Below, piece by piece: positions 55,884 to 64,000 of a stretch of 64,000 bases of DNA. Origin of the DNA: Caulobacter sp. 17J80-11 (GTDB taxonomy: Bacteria; Pseudomonadota; Alphaproteobacteria; Caulobacterales; Caulobacteraceae). A model generated the notes under the pieces. The model did no database searches. It was not told the DNA's origin and worked only from the letters and a program-made list of their open reading frames with translations. The translations under genes were made by a program, and so were the position numbers. Position 1 is the stretch's first letter. Each line of letters begins with the position of its first letter. The DNA lies in the NCBI RefSeq assembly GCF_014349105.1, contig NZ_JACSJI010000003.1:220521-284520 (forward strand), read 5' to 3'.

Positions 55884-56429
55884 CTACTGCTCGCGGCGCG
55901 CCCGAATCGCGCGCTGGCCGTCGACCTTCAGGAAGAAGCTGCCGAGCGAGGCTTTGCGGATCTCCATCTTCGAACCCTGCTTCGGGGCTTCGTTGACACG
56001 CTCGCCGTCGATCTGGCGCCACACCTGGCCGTCGGTGGCGGTCAGCACCCAATGGCCCTCGCGGTCGCGTGAGGCGCGCGCCACAGTCAGCGTGACCTCG
56101 TCGATCTCCTCGCTCTTGCCGCCGTCGGCGCTGGCGCGGTCGAAGATCTTGAAGGCTCCGCCCAGCTCCAGGCCGAAGGCCTGGCGCTTGGCCTCGCGAA
56201 TCTGGCCGCGGTCCATGACCACCAGGTCGCCCTTCTTCTCGGCGGCGTCCAGGGCCGCGGTGGCTTCGTCGAAGCAGGCGAGTCGCGCGCCGTCCTCGGT
56301 CAGGCTCCGGCAGGCGGAAAGCTTCTGCAGCAGGTCGGCCCGGGCCGGCGCCGGCGCCGCGGCCTGAGCCGTCCCGGCCAGCAGGGCGCCAGCCGCCGCC
56401 AGCGCCATGATCTTGGTGTTCGCGCGCAT
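55884..56429 (-). CDS. secreted hypothetical protein, paralogue A
   Basis: 181 residues from the ATG at 56429, followed by a signal peptide (IMALAAAGALLAGTAQAA). The mature part begins with LLQKLSACRSLTEDGARLAC (two Cys, perhaps a disulfide) and continues DLVVMDRGQIREAKRQAFGL, then ends WVLTATDGQVWRQIDGERVN and KVDGQRAIRARRE. It aligns end to end with the gene at 59768, on the other side of the TonB receptor. Family unknown; periplasmic location inferred. Divergent from the receptor gene. Confidence 0.8.
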   Translation of the reverse strand: MRANTKIMALAAAGALLAGTAQAAAPAPARADLLQKLSACRSLTEDGARLACFDEATAALDAAEKKGDLVVMDRGQIREAKRQAFGLELGGAFKIFDRASADGGKSEEIDEVTLTVARASRDREGHWVLTATDGQVWRQIDGERVNEAPKQGSKMEIRKASLGSFFLKVDGQRAIRARREQ

Positions 56430-56678
56430 GAAGAGACGCCTTTCCCCGAAACTCTCCCCCATTGAAGAGAAAGGCGTGCCCCTGTGCAACCGGGCCACGC
56501 CCCAAGCCGGAGCGAAGAGCCGTGGTTTCGGAAATGGGGCGAACCTGTGGCTGCGATGAGACAGGTCTGCGACGAACAGATTACACGCGAGTAATTTGGC
56601 GTTGACCGGAACGTAGCCTGCCATACCGTGGCCGTATCCGGGGGCGTCACGCCTACGGGCCAACGTCGCCGCGGCGGC

Positions 56679-56704
56679 GGAAGGTCCTTGCAAGAAGACC
56701 TTCC
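56679..56704 (+). promoter_or_regulatory. hairpin in the TonB receptor leader
   Basis: GGAAGGTC-cttgcaagaa-GACCTTCC, perfect 8-bp stem, ends about 13 bases before the ribosome site (CAGGAGGAAG) of the receptor. Upstream, TTGACC near 56606 could be the -35 of the promoter, leaving a leader of roughly 80-90 bases. It could control translation or stability; no T tract follows. Confidence 0.45.
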
Positions 56705-56728
56705 CCGTCGGGCTCAGGAGGAAGAAAG

Positions 56729-59698
56729 TTGAATAAGCAAACCGTCCGTGGCCGCCTGTTGGCGTCCACGATGATCTGCGGGGCTGCCTTCGCCGCGTTT
56801 GCGGCGGCGCCGGCCTACGCGCAGGACGCCGCGAGCGACCAGTCGACCGTCGACGAAGTCGTCGTCACCGGCTCGCGCATCGTCCGCCAGGACTTCACCG
56901 AAATCTCTCCGGTCACGACCGTCGGCCAAGAGCAGCTGGAAATGACCGCGACTCTGTCGGTCGAAACCCTGCTCAACGAACTGCCGCAGGTCATCCCGGG
57001 CAACACCCGCACGTCGAACAACGCCGGCGGTGAAGACTTCGCCACCATCGACCTGCGCGGCCTGGGCACCAACCGTACCCTGGTCCTGGTCAACGGCGAG
57101 CGCGTGCCCGCCTCCTCGACCACCGGCACCGTCGACATCAACACCATTCCGGCCTCGCTGATCGAGCGCATCGAAGTGGTGACCGGCGGCGCTTCGGCCG
57201 TGTACGGCTCGGACGCCATCTCGGGCGTGGTCAACTTCATCCTGAAGGACGACTACGAAGGCGCTGAACTGCGCGCCACCTACGGCTCGTCGTTCGACGG
57301 CAACGCTCCGGAAGTCGAAATCAACGGCCTGTTCGGCGGCAACTTCGCCGACGGCCGCGGCAACCTGACCGCCTACGCCGCCTACTACAACCGCGAAAAG
57401 GTCTCGCAGTCGGCCTACGACTTCTCGAAGACCTCGGGCGCGGTCTGCGACGACGGCTCGGGCAACCTGTCGATCTGCGACACCGCGGCTGAAGCTGCTG
57501 CGGCGATCGCGGCCGGCGGCGGCGTCGTGGCTTCCGGCGGTTCGGGCACCCCGGCCTGGGGCTGGATCACGAACAACAGCGCCAACCCGTTCCAGAACCT
57601 GTCGACCAACCCGGCGACGGCTCCGCGCTTCACCAACGTCAACACCGACTGTAACCCGGCCACCGCTCCGGTCGCCGCGGTCAACAGCGGCAACCTGTCG
57701 TTCAACGACAGCGGCCAGCTGACCCCGCGCTTCACCGCCGGCGCCTGCGCCGTGCCGGATCGTGCGGCTGGTTCGTCGCGCTACAACTTCGCGCCGGACA
57801 ACTACCTGATCATCCCGGCCGAGCGCTTCAACATCACCACGACCGGCACCTACGACATCACGGACGACATCCGTGCGAAGGTGATGCTGTCGTACGTGAA
57901 CAGCAACTCGGAAGTTCAGCTGGCTCCGACCCCGGCCACCGGCCTGTCGATCACGCTGACCCCGGCCATGCAGGCGCTGATCTCGTCCGCTCACCCGGAC
58001 CTGTGGGCCGCCCTGCAGTCGCGTCCGAACCCGAACGCGAACTTCACCATGGACCGCCGCACCAACGAGGTCGGCACCCGTAACGGCTTCACCGAGAACA
58101 ACTCGTTCTCGATGCTGACCACCATCGACGGTTCGTTCAACGACAACTGGGATTGGTCGGTCACCGCCAGCTACGGTCAGAACCACCTGACCAGCCGCGG
58201 CCTGAACAGCGTCAACAAGACGGCGCTGATGCAGGGCCTGGCCGGCTGCCAGACCGCCGCGGGCGCTCCGCTCGGCGCCTCCGCCCTGCCGGGCTGCGTG
58301 CCGCTCGACATCTTCGGTCCGAACACCCTGACCGACGAGATGACCAGCTTCATCCGCGTGAACACCTTCGCGACGACCAACGTCGAGGAGCACCGCCTGG
58401 CCGGTTACGTCCGTGGCGACCTGATGGAGCTGCCGGCTGGCCCGATCGCTTCGGTGTTCGGCTTCGAATACCGCGGCACCGACGCCGAATTCCGCGTCGA
58501 CAACGAGCAGCGCACCGGCAACATCTTCGGCTTCAACGCCATTCAAGACCAAGCCGGTTCGGTTGACGTCCGCGAACTCTACACGGAACTCTCGGTTCCG
58601 CTGCTGAAGGACCTGGACTTCGCCGACTACTTCGGCCTGGAACTGGGCCTGCGTTACTCGGACTACTCGTCGATCGGCGAAGTGTGGACCTACAAGATCG
58701 GCGGCGAATACGCTCCGGTTGACTGGCTGCGCTTCCGCGGCGTGTACAACGAAGCCACCCGCGCTCCGTCGGTGTTCGAACTGTTCCAGGCTGGTGACCA
58801 GGGCTTCCCGTCCTTCACCGACCCCTGCCGTTCGGCCAACCCGAACCTGACCCCGGTCCTGAAGACCTACTGTCAGGCGCAGGGCGTGGTGTACTCGCCC
58901 ACCTTCTCCGCCAACAACTCGCAGGTGGAAGCCTTCGCCTTCGGTAACCCGGGCCTGAAGCCGGAAACCGCCGAGACCCTGACCCTCGGCGCCGTGTTCC
59001 AGCCCGACTGGTTCCCGCTGGGCGACTTCCGCGCCACCGTCGACTACTACGACATCGAGATTAAGGATGCCGTGCAGTCGCTGGGCGCTCAGTACTGGAT
59101 CAACCAGTGCTACAGCTCCACCACGCCGGGCGCCAACGCCGCGGCTTGCGCTCGCGTCGTCCGCGATCCGGTCACCGGTCAGCTCGACTTCGTGAACACG
59201 ACCCGCGACAACGTCGGCAGCTACCGCACCAAGGGCTGGGACATCCAGGCCGAGTGGTCGCTCGACATGGAAGACGTGGGCATGAAGGGTCGCCTGCGCC
59301 TGAACGAACTGCTGTCGCTGATCGACTCCTACAAGATCGGTGACACCGAGTACGTCGGCTACACCTTCGCCTCGATCGGCGGGGCCCTGCCGGAGTGGAA
59401 GTCGGCCTTCTCGGCCTACTACATGATCGGCGACTGGACCCTGTTCGGCCGTTGGAGCTACGTGCCGACCATGACCAGCTCCAGCTTCGGCAACGAACAG
59501 CCGGAAGCCAGCTACATCGACATGTCGGCCCGTTGGGACATGACCGACAACTTCCAGGTCACGGCTTTCGTCGGCAACGTGTTCGACGAAAAGGCGCCGC
59601 AGACCACGGAAGGTCTGTTCTCGCAGGCCAACACCGACCCGCAGGTCTACCGCGTGCTGGGTCGTACCTTCTCGATCTCGGGCAAGGTCCGCTTCTAA
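56729..59698 (+). CDS. TonB-dependent receptor
   Basis: 989 residues from a TTG start with a strong CAGGAGG site. Signal peptide (AAFAAFAAAPAYA), then TonB-box-like VDEVVVTGSRI, plug domain with LRGLGTNRTLVLVNGERVP and VVTGGASAVYGSDAISGVVN, and a 22-strand barrel ending GKVRF. Outer membrane, energised uptake of a bulky substrate (peptide, saccharide or siderophore); ligand cannot be told. A and C-rich synonymous codons are strongly preferred (GAA, CTG, AAC), as in highly expressed genes. Flanked on both sides by paralogous secreted protein genes on the other strand. Confidence 0.95.
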   Translation: MNKQTVRGRLLASTMICGAAFAAFAAAPAYAQDAASDQSTVDEVVVTGSRIVRQDFTEISPVTTVGQEQLEMTATLSVETLLNELPQVIPGNTRTSNNAGGEDFATIDLRGLGTNRTLVLVNGERVPASSTTGTVDINTIPASLIERIEVVTGGASAVYGSDAISGVVNFILKDDYEGAELRATYGSSFDGNAPEVEINGLFGGNFADGRGNLTAYAAYYNREKVSQSAYDFSKTSGAVCDDGSGNLSICDTAAEAAAAIAAGGGVVASGGSGTPAWGWITNNSANPFQNLSTNPATAPRFTNVNTDCNPATAPVAAVNSGNLSFNDSGQLTPRFTAGACAVPDRAAGSSRYNFAPDNYLIIPAERFNITTTGTYDITDDIRAKVMLSYVNSNSEVQLAPTPATGLSITLTPAMQALISSAHPDLWAALQSRPNPNANFTMDRRTNEVGTRNGFTENNSFSMLTTIDGSFNDNWDWSVTASYGQNHLTSRGLNSVNKTALMQGLAGCQTAAGAPLGASALPGCVPLDIFGPNTLTDEMTSFIRVNTFATTNVEEHRLAGYVRGDLMELPAGPIASVFGFEYRGTDAEFRVDNEQRTGNIFGFNAIQDQAGSVDVRELYTELSVPLLKDLDFADYFGLELGLRYSDYSSIGEVWTYKIGGEYAPVDWLRFRGVYNEATRAPSVFELFQAGDQGFPSFTDPCRSANPNLTPVLKTYCQAQGVVYSPTFSANNSQVEAFAFGNPGLKPETAETLTLGAVFQPDWFPLGDFRATVDYYDIEIKDAVQSLGAQYWINQCYSSTTPGANAAACARVVRDPVTGQLDFVNTTRDNVGSYRTKGWDIQAEWSLDMEDVGMKGRLRLNELLSLIDSYKIGDTEYVGYTFASIGGALPEWKSAFSAYYMIGDWTLFGRWSYVPTMTSSSFGNEQPEASYIDMSARWDMTDNFQVTAFVGNVFDEKAPQTTEGLFSQANTDPQVYRVLGRTFSISGKVRF

Positions 59699-59724
59699 GA
59701 AGCGATCCTTACCGATCGAACGGG

Positions 59725-59754
59725 GGCGGCGGGCTTCGGCCCGCCGCCTTTTTT
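59725..59754 (+). terminator. rho-independent terminator of the TonB receptor gene
   Basis: GGCGGCGGGC-ttcg-GCCCGCCGCC followed by six T: a perfect 10-bp stem with a stable TTCG tetraloop, 27 bases after the stop. Confidence 0.95.
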
Positions 59755-59767
59755 CGTGCCTGCGGCC

Positions 59768-60271
59768 CTATTTTTCGCGGCGGGCCCGCACGGCCGTCTG
59801 GCCGTCCACCTGCATCAGATAACTGCCCAGGGCGGCGCGCTTGATCTCGGCGACGAAGCCCGGCTGCGGCGCGCGGGCGAAGCGGCCGTCGATCTGGCGC
59901 CAGACCTGCCCGTCGCTCATAGCCAGCATCCAGTCGCCGTCCGCCGCCCGCCAGGCGCGCGCCACGGTCAGCGACACGTCCTCGATCGGCGCGAGCTTGA
60001 CCGCCAGGGGCGGGGCGGGCGGCCGCGTCAGGCCGAAGGCCTCCCGGTGGGTCGCCTCCACCCGGGCGGCGTCGACCACCACCACCTCGCCGCGCGCCTG
60101 CGCCTGCGCCAGGGCGTCGATCGCCGCGTCGTAGCAGGCGGCCCGCGCGGCCGTGTCGGCCAGGCCGCGGCAGGCGAGGGCCTGGTCCAGGACGGCGTTT
60201 CGGGTCGCGATCGGGGTGGTCTCGGCGCCCGCGGCGGCGGCCAGGGCGAGCGCTAATCCCAGGACGATCAT
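59768..60271 (-). CDS. secreted hypothetical protein, paralogue B
   Basis: 167 residues from the ATG at 60271 with AAGGAG seven bases upstream. Signal peptide (IVLGLALALAAAAGAE), then VLDQALACRGLADTAARAAC (two Cys), VVVVDAARVEATHREAFGLT and the C-terminal MLAMSDGQVWRQIDGRFA and QVDGQTAVRARRE. It is a clear paralogue of the gene at 55884. The pair brackets the TonB receptor, one divergent and one convergent. Function unknown; a periplasmic or cell-surface role with the receptor is possible. Confidence 0.8.
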   Translation of the reverse strand: MIVLGLALALAAAAGAETTPIATRNAVLDQALACRGLADTAARAACYDAAIDALAQAQARGEVVVVDAARVEATHREAFGLTRPPAPPLAVKLAPIEDVSLTVARAWRAADGDWMLAMSDGQVWRQIDGRFARAPQPGFVAEIKRAALGSYLMQVDGQTAVRARREK

Positions 60272-60335
60272 CGGCCGGCTCCTTCCGCGCGTGCGCACGC
60301 TCAAGCTGTCGGCGACGGCGAAGGTTCCCGCGGAT

Positions 60336-60365
60336 GCGAAAAGGCCCGCGCCGGGGCGCGGGCCT
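60336..60365 (-). terminator. rho-independent terminator of the sulfotransferase gene
   Basis: Read on the minus strand, AGGCCCGCGCC pairs with GGCGCGGGCCT across a tiny loop, then TTTT follows. It lies 25 bases after the stop of the leftward sulfotransferase gene. Confidence 0.85.
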
Positions 60366-60389
60366 GAAAGCGTGTCGCCGGACGCGTGT

Positions 60390-61787
60390 CTAGCGGCGGC
60401 GCGGGGAGCCGTCGGCCTCGACCAGGCCGGCGCGGGCGAGGATCTCGACCGCCGGGGCGACCAGATCGCCGTAGCGCCGCCAGCGGCCCATCGAGCTCTT
60501 GTAGATCGGCGCCCGGACCTGGGCGGCGCTGGGCGTCGCCACCGCCGCCTTGTTCTCGTGGAAGGCCAGGCAGCGCTCGTCCCAGCTGAGGCCGCAGAAG
60601 GCCAGCAGCCGCCGGGTCTCGCCTTCCTGGTCCTCGACCAGGTCCTCGTAGCGGATCTCGGTGTAGCGCTCGGCCGGCAGCACCGCGCGCCAGTGCTCGG
60701 CCAGGTCCTCGAACAACGCCACCTGACGGGCGGTGTTCTGCAGGTCGTAGACGTAGTCGTAGTACGGATGAACGGTCGGGAAGATCTGCCGGAAGTTGCT
60801 GACGCAGGCGTCGACCGGATCGCGCCGCACGCAGACCACGCGTGCGTTCGGCAGGGCCCGGTGCATGAGGGCGGCGAAGAGGACGTTGATCGGCGCCTTG
60901 TCGACGAAACGGGGCGTGTGGCCGGTGAGGGGTCGGGTGCTGTCGACATAGGCCCGGCCCAGCCGCGCGAGGTCGACGCGCCCCAGCGCTTCGAAGGTGG
61001 GGCGCTCGATCGACAGCGGGCCCGGCGTGCCGGCCAGTCGCTTGGCGACCAGCGGGAAGTGACCCAGTTCTCCGGCCGAGGCGACGTCGGGGTGGCTGGA
61101 GATGATGCGGTCGACCAGGGTGGTGCCGGTGCGCGGCAGGCCGACCACGAAGATCGGCTCGCCGGACGGATCGCCCGGGGCGGTCGAGGCCGTGGTCTCG
61201 GCGGTCCGCTTGGCGGCCTCGAACAGGACCCGTTCCTGCGCCCAGGCGTAGGCGGAGCGGCGGCGTTTGACGGCCTTGGCCTTCTGCAGCCACTCGAACG
61301 AGCGGACCGGCTCGCCCAGGTCCTCGTAGGTCTTGGCCAGGGCGTGGCCGACGTGCAGCGTGCGCATGCCGTCGGGATCCGGGCCGGCGAACAGGGATTC
61401 CAGGCGCTCGAGGTGGTTGCGCTCGGGCGTCTGCTTCTGCACCGAGACCAGCGAGAACCAGGCTTGGTGCTGGGTCGGGCTGAGCGCCAGGGTCCGCTCG
61501 AAGGCGCGGGCCGCCTCGTCGAACTCGCCGGCGAACTGCAGCGAGACGCCGAGCTGATAGTGGTGTTCGGCGACGCCGGGCTGCAGCTGCGCGGCCAGGC
61601 GGAAGAAGCCGAGCGCCAGGTCGTGCGCCCCGGTCATCCGATAGGCGTTTCCGACGGCGTTCAGGGCCATGCCGTCGCGCGGGTTGGCGCGCGCGGTGCG
61701 CTCGGCGACCAGACGCATCTGGGCGAGCCGCCCCACCGCATCCGCAACCCCGCGGTCGATGTCGACCGCGGGGGCGGGGGGTCTCAA
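60390..61787 (-). CDS. TPR-containing sulfotransferase
   Basis: 465 residues from a TTG at 61787; an ATG at 61718 (residue 24) is a possible alternative with a GGGGCGG upstream. About 40-190 are TPR repeats (ALNAVGNAYRMTGAHDLALG, LGVSLQFAGEFDEAARAFER). From about 210 the sulfotransferase fold begins with the PAPS 5'-phosphate loop IFVVGLPRTGTTLVDRIISS, and later VVCVRRDPVDACVSNFRQIF carries the 3'-phosphate motif. This TPR fusion is common in alphaproteobacteria; the acceptor is not known. Confidence 0.88.
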   Translation of the reverse strand: MRPPAPAVDIDRGVADAVGRLAQMRLVAERTARANPRDGMALNAVGNAYRMTGAHDLALGFFRLAAQLQPGVAEHHYQLGVSLQFAGEFDEAARAFERTLALSPTQHQAWFSLVSVQKQTPERNHLERLESLFAGPDPDGMRTLHVGHALAKTYEDLGEPVRSFEWLQKAKAVKRRRSAYAWAQERVLFEAAKRTAETTASTAPGDPSGEPIFVVGLPRTGTTLVDRIISSHPDVASAGELGHFPLVAKRLAGTPGPLSIERPTFEALGRVDLARLGRAYVDSTRPLTGHTPRFVDKAPINVLFAALMHRALPNARVVCVRRDPVDACVSNFRQIFPTVHPYYDYVYDLQNTARQVALFEDLAEHWRAVLPAERYTEIRYEDLVEDQEGETRRLLAFCGLSWDERCLAFHENKAAVATPSAAQVRAPIYKSSMGRWRRYGDLVAPAVEILARAGLVEADGSPRRR

Positions 61788-61838
61788 GCCGGATCCGGTA
61801 CGCAGGGCGTTACTCCAGGACGAAGGTGACGGGCCGTC

Positions 61839-63629
61839 TTAGCCGACCGGACGGGGGGCCATCACTGCGGCCTGACCGCGCTCGCGCATGCGGGCCTCGA
61901 CCAGGCTGTCCATGGCCGCCTCGGCGCGCGGGTCGCCGAGCAGCCAGCCGGCCGCGGCCAGGGCGCGCACCGAGGTCGAGCTGACCCCGAAGGCCTGCGA
62001 CAGCGCCTCGAACGGGCTCTTCTGCGCCGGGAAGCGCTTCAGGCGGACGTCCTCGTCGGCCGGGATCTTGGCCAGGGCCTTGGCCTGGGCGACGGCGTCG
62101 TAGAAGCCGCCCAGCTGGTCCACCAGGCCCAGTTCCTTGGCCTGGGCGCCGGTCCACACCCGGCCCTTGGCGATCTCGCGCACCCGCTCGACCGGCAGCT
62201 TGCGGCCGGTCGCGACCCGCGTGACGAAGTTGTCGTAGATGGTGTCCATCCAGTGCGAGAAGGCGGCGCGCTGGGCCTGGTCGAAGCCCTGGGCGCCGTC
62301 GAAGGCGCTGGCGTAGTCGCCGCCCACGCTCATCCCGCGCATGTCGACGCCGAAGCGGCCGAGCGCGTCGCCCAGCACGAACTTGCCGCCGAACACGCCG
62401 ATCGAACCGGTCAGGGTCGACGGGTGCGCCACGATGGCCGAGGCGTCCGACGAGATCCAGTAGCCGCCCGAAGCCGCGTAGGTGCCCATGGACACCACCA
62501 CCGGCTTGCCGGCGCGCTTGGCCGCGCGCACCGCCGCCAGGATCTGCTCGGAGGCGGTGTCCGAACCGCCCGGAGAAGAGACCCGGAAGACGATGGCCTT
62601 GACGTTCTTGTCGTCGATCGCGTCGTAGAAGGCGTCGGCCACGTCGTCGGAATAGATCGCCGAGCTGGAGCCGAACGGATCGCCGCCGCCGCTGCGGCCG
62701 GTCATGATGGCGCCCTCGCCGCCGATCACCGCGACGGTCGACTTGCCCTTGCCGACGTCCGCGTCGCGGCCGTTGGAGTAGTCGTCGAACTCGACGATCT
62801 CGGCGCCCTTGCCGGCGCGGGCCAGGATGGCGGCTTCGGCTTCCTCGACCTGGCCGACCTTGTCGATCAGGCCCTTGGAGAGCGCTTCCTCGGCGCTCCA
62901 GGGACCGCCTTCAAGGGTGGCGCGCAGCTTCTTGACGTCCTGCTTGCGGTCTTCGGCGACGGCCTTCAGGGCGCTCTCATAGACGCCGGTCATCCAGCCC
63001 AGGGTCGCTTCGCGGTGGGCCGGGGTGAAGTCGGACTGCAGGTAGGGGTTGGGGGCGTTCTTGTACTCGTAGCGCTGCTCGTAGTCGGCCTTCACGCCGT
63101 ACTTGTCGAAGGCGCGCTTGAAGAACAGCTCCTCGGTCGCCAGGCCCACGGCCTGGAACGAGGCGTTGTTCTGCATCCACAGCTCGCCGGACGAGGCGCC
63201 CAGCATGTAGGTCGAGACGACCATGCCCGACGGGTAGAGGCCCTGGCTGTGGGCGACCACCGGCTTGCCGGCGGCGCGGAAGTGCAGGAACGCCTGGCGC
63301 AGCTCCTCGGCGCTGGCCGGGGCCATGCCGCCTTCAGGCAGGCGCACGAACAGGGCCTTCACCCGGCTGTCCTTCTCGGCCCGGCGCAGGGTCTCGATCA
63401 CGTCGAGCACCGAGTCCGGCTCGCCCGAGAAGGCGGCGAACGGATTGGTCGAGGGCTGGTCGGAAAGGCCTTCGCGCAGGTCCAGCTGCAGCACGGCGGC
63501 GCGCGTGGTCGGCTCCTTGGGCGCGCTGGCCGCGGCGATGATCGGCGCGATCAGCAGGAACGGCAGGACGACGAAAAACAGCACGAGGCCGGCGAACACG
63601 CCGGCTACGGTAATAAAGAACTGCTTCAT
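61839..63629 (-). CDS. sppA: signal peptide peptidase SppA (67K type)
   Basis: 596 residues from the ATG at 63629; the frame runs further upstream without a start site. One N-terminal membrane anchor (VAGVFAGLVLFFVVLPFLLI), then two tandem SppA/ClpP-like domains, as in the E. coli enzyme. The catalytic Lys is in YEYKNAPNPYLQ of the first half and the catalytic Ser in GTYAASGGYWIS of the second. It degrades cleaved signal peptides in the inner membrane, with the active site on the periplasmic side. Confidence 0.94.
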   Translation of the reverse strand: MKQFFITVAGVFAGLVLFFVVLPFLLIAPIIAAASAPKEPTTRAAVLQLDLREGLSDQPSTNPFAAFSGEPDSVLDVIETLRRAEKDSRVKALFVRLPEGGMAPASAEELRQAFLHFRAAGKPVVAHSQGLYPSGMVVSTYMLGASSGELWMQNNASFQAVGLATEELFFKRAFDKYGVKADYEQRYEYKNAPNPYLQSDFTPAHREATLGWMTGVYESALKAVAEDRKQDVKKLRATLEGGPWSAEEALSKGLIDKVGQVEEAEAAILARAGKGAEIVEFDDYSNGRDADVGKGKSTVAVIGGEGAIMTGRSGGGDPFGSSSAIYSDDVADAFYDAIDDKNVKAIVFRVSSPGGSDTASEQILAAVRAAKRAGKPVVVSMGTYAASGGYWISSDASAIVAHPSTLTGSIGVFGGKFVLGDALGRFGVDMRGMSVGGDYASAFDGAQGFDQAQRAAFSHWMDTIYDNFVTRVATGRKLPVERVREIAKGRVWTGAQAKELGLVDQLGGFYDAVAQAKALAKIPADEDVRLKRFPAQKSPFEALSQAFGVSSTSVRALAAAGWLLGDPRAEAAMDSLVEARMRERGQAAVMAPRPVG

Positions 63630-63782
63630 GGCGCGGTCCCAGCCTTTCTCAGCCTGGCTGAACCTTAACGGAGCGTGCGCCACGGTCAAATGAAGAGCGC
63701 GCAAGGGGCGAGCCGGCTACGCTTTCAACCGCGGCTGGGGCAGAAAAGTCGCGCGCACGGCGGCGGCGATTTCGGAGGGAAA

Positions 63783-63859
63783 TGGTCGGAGTGGCAGGAT
63801 TCGAACCTGCGACCCCCGCGTCCCGAACGCGGTGCTCTACCAGACTGAGCCACACTCCG
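63783..63859 (-). tRNA. tRNA-Pro (anticodon CGG), copy 1
   Basis: 77 bases including encoded CCA. Acceptor stem CGGAGTG/CACTCCG, anticodon stem CCGCG/CGCGG with loop TTCGGGA (anticodon CGG), T-loop GTTCGAATC. The same sequence is repeated at 63923. Confidence 0.97.
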
Positions 63860-63879
63860 ATTTCACTCTCGCCGAAACG

Positions 63880-63904
63880 AAAAGGCCGCCCCGGGCGGGC
63901 GGCC
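63880..63904 (-). terminator. terminator between the tandem tRNA-Pro genes
   Basis: On the minus strand GGCCGCCC pairs with GGGCGGCC around a 5-base loop and is followed by TTTT. It would end transcription from the right-hand tRNA copy, so the left copy needs its own promoter. Confidence 0.75.
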
Positions 63905-63922
63905 ATTTCGGCGGGAATTAGA

Positions 63923-63999
63923 TGGTCGGAGTGGCAGGATTCGAACCTGCGACCCCCGCGTCCCGAACGCGGTGCTCTACCAGACTGAGCCACACTCCG
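63923..63999 (-). tRNA. tRNA-Pro (anticodon CGG), copy 2
   Basis: Identical in all 77 bases to the copy at 63783, CCA included; the 5' end is at base 63999, one base inside the window edge. GATGG precedes CCA on the plus strand in both copies. Confidence 0.96.
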
Positions 64000-64000
64000 A

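Overview
The window is a high-GC, tightly packed bacterial chromosome segment. The lpxC-bamD-recN order, CBS/hybrid-kinase signalling, large TonB-dependent receptor, paired FadL-like porins and alphaproteobacterial palindromic repeats all fit a member of the Caulobacteraceae (Caulobacter/Phenylobacterium group). This assignment is inferred from gene content; no marker gene such as 16S rRNA is present.

Layout. 1-4.8 kb: envelope and housekeeping genes (lpxC 3' end, bamD, recN; convergent map and sfsA). 4.8-7.8 kb: a probable gene remnant and two tandem FadL-family outer membrane proteins. 7.8-11.1 kb: a DEAD-box RNA helicase and a secreted M28 peptidase, then tRNA-Leu(UAA). 11.4-19.2 kb: a compact four-gene nonribosomal peptide operon on the minus strand (A-T didomain protein, cytochrome P450, Sfp-type phosphopantetheinyl transferase, C-A-T-TE synthetase whose TE has Cys where Ser is usual). 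19.5-22 kb: S46 dipeptidyl-peptidase and a minimal LuxR-type HTH protein. 22-33.1 kb: aromatic/acyl-CoA catabolism: 3-hydroxyacyl-CoA dehydrogenase, a 2-aminobenzoyl-CoA monooxygenase/reductase fusion, SDR, MarR regulator, enoyl-CoA hydratase, acyl-CoA dehydrogenase, aryl-CoA ligase, thioesterase, RidA protein, and slightly further on an arylformamidase-like hydrolase. Together these suggest breakdown of kynurenine-derived anthranilate through CoA thioesters. 33.2-39.9 kb: a complete RND efflux operon and its divergent TetR regulator with a perfect palindromic operator. 39.9-46.3 kb: CBS-HK-REC kinase, cutA, the queC-queE-queD group, a small lipoprotein, aroC and a degenerate DnaJ-like protein. 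46.4-48.4 kb: orphan small genes separated by copies of one palindrome. 48.4-55.3 kb: pdxH, TetR, phosphotransferase/ATPase, acyl-CoA synthetase, DUF1499, YciI and MBL-fold genes. 55.3-64 kb: a phosphatase-like protein, a TonB receptor flanked by two secreted paralogues, TPR-sulfotransferase, SppA and two tandem identical tRNA-Pro(CGG) genes.

The most interesting system is the peptide operon. An A-T protein next to a P450 is the arrangement used for beta-hydroxylating a carrier-bound amino acid, and a Cys-type terminal TE is known from beta-lactone release, so a small hydroxylated dipeptide or beta-lactone is a testable guess. Other unusual signals are the palindrome-separated orphan genes, the inverted 96-bp composite repeats that supply stop codons, a QueD lacking its usual catalytic Cys, and the twin secreted proteins flanking the TonB receptor.
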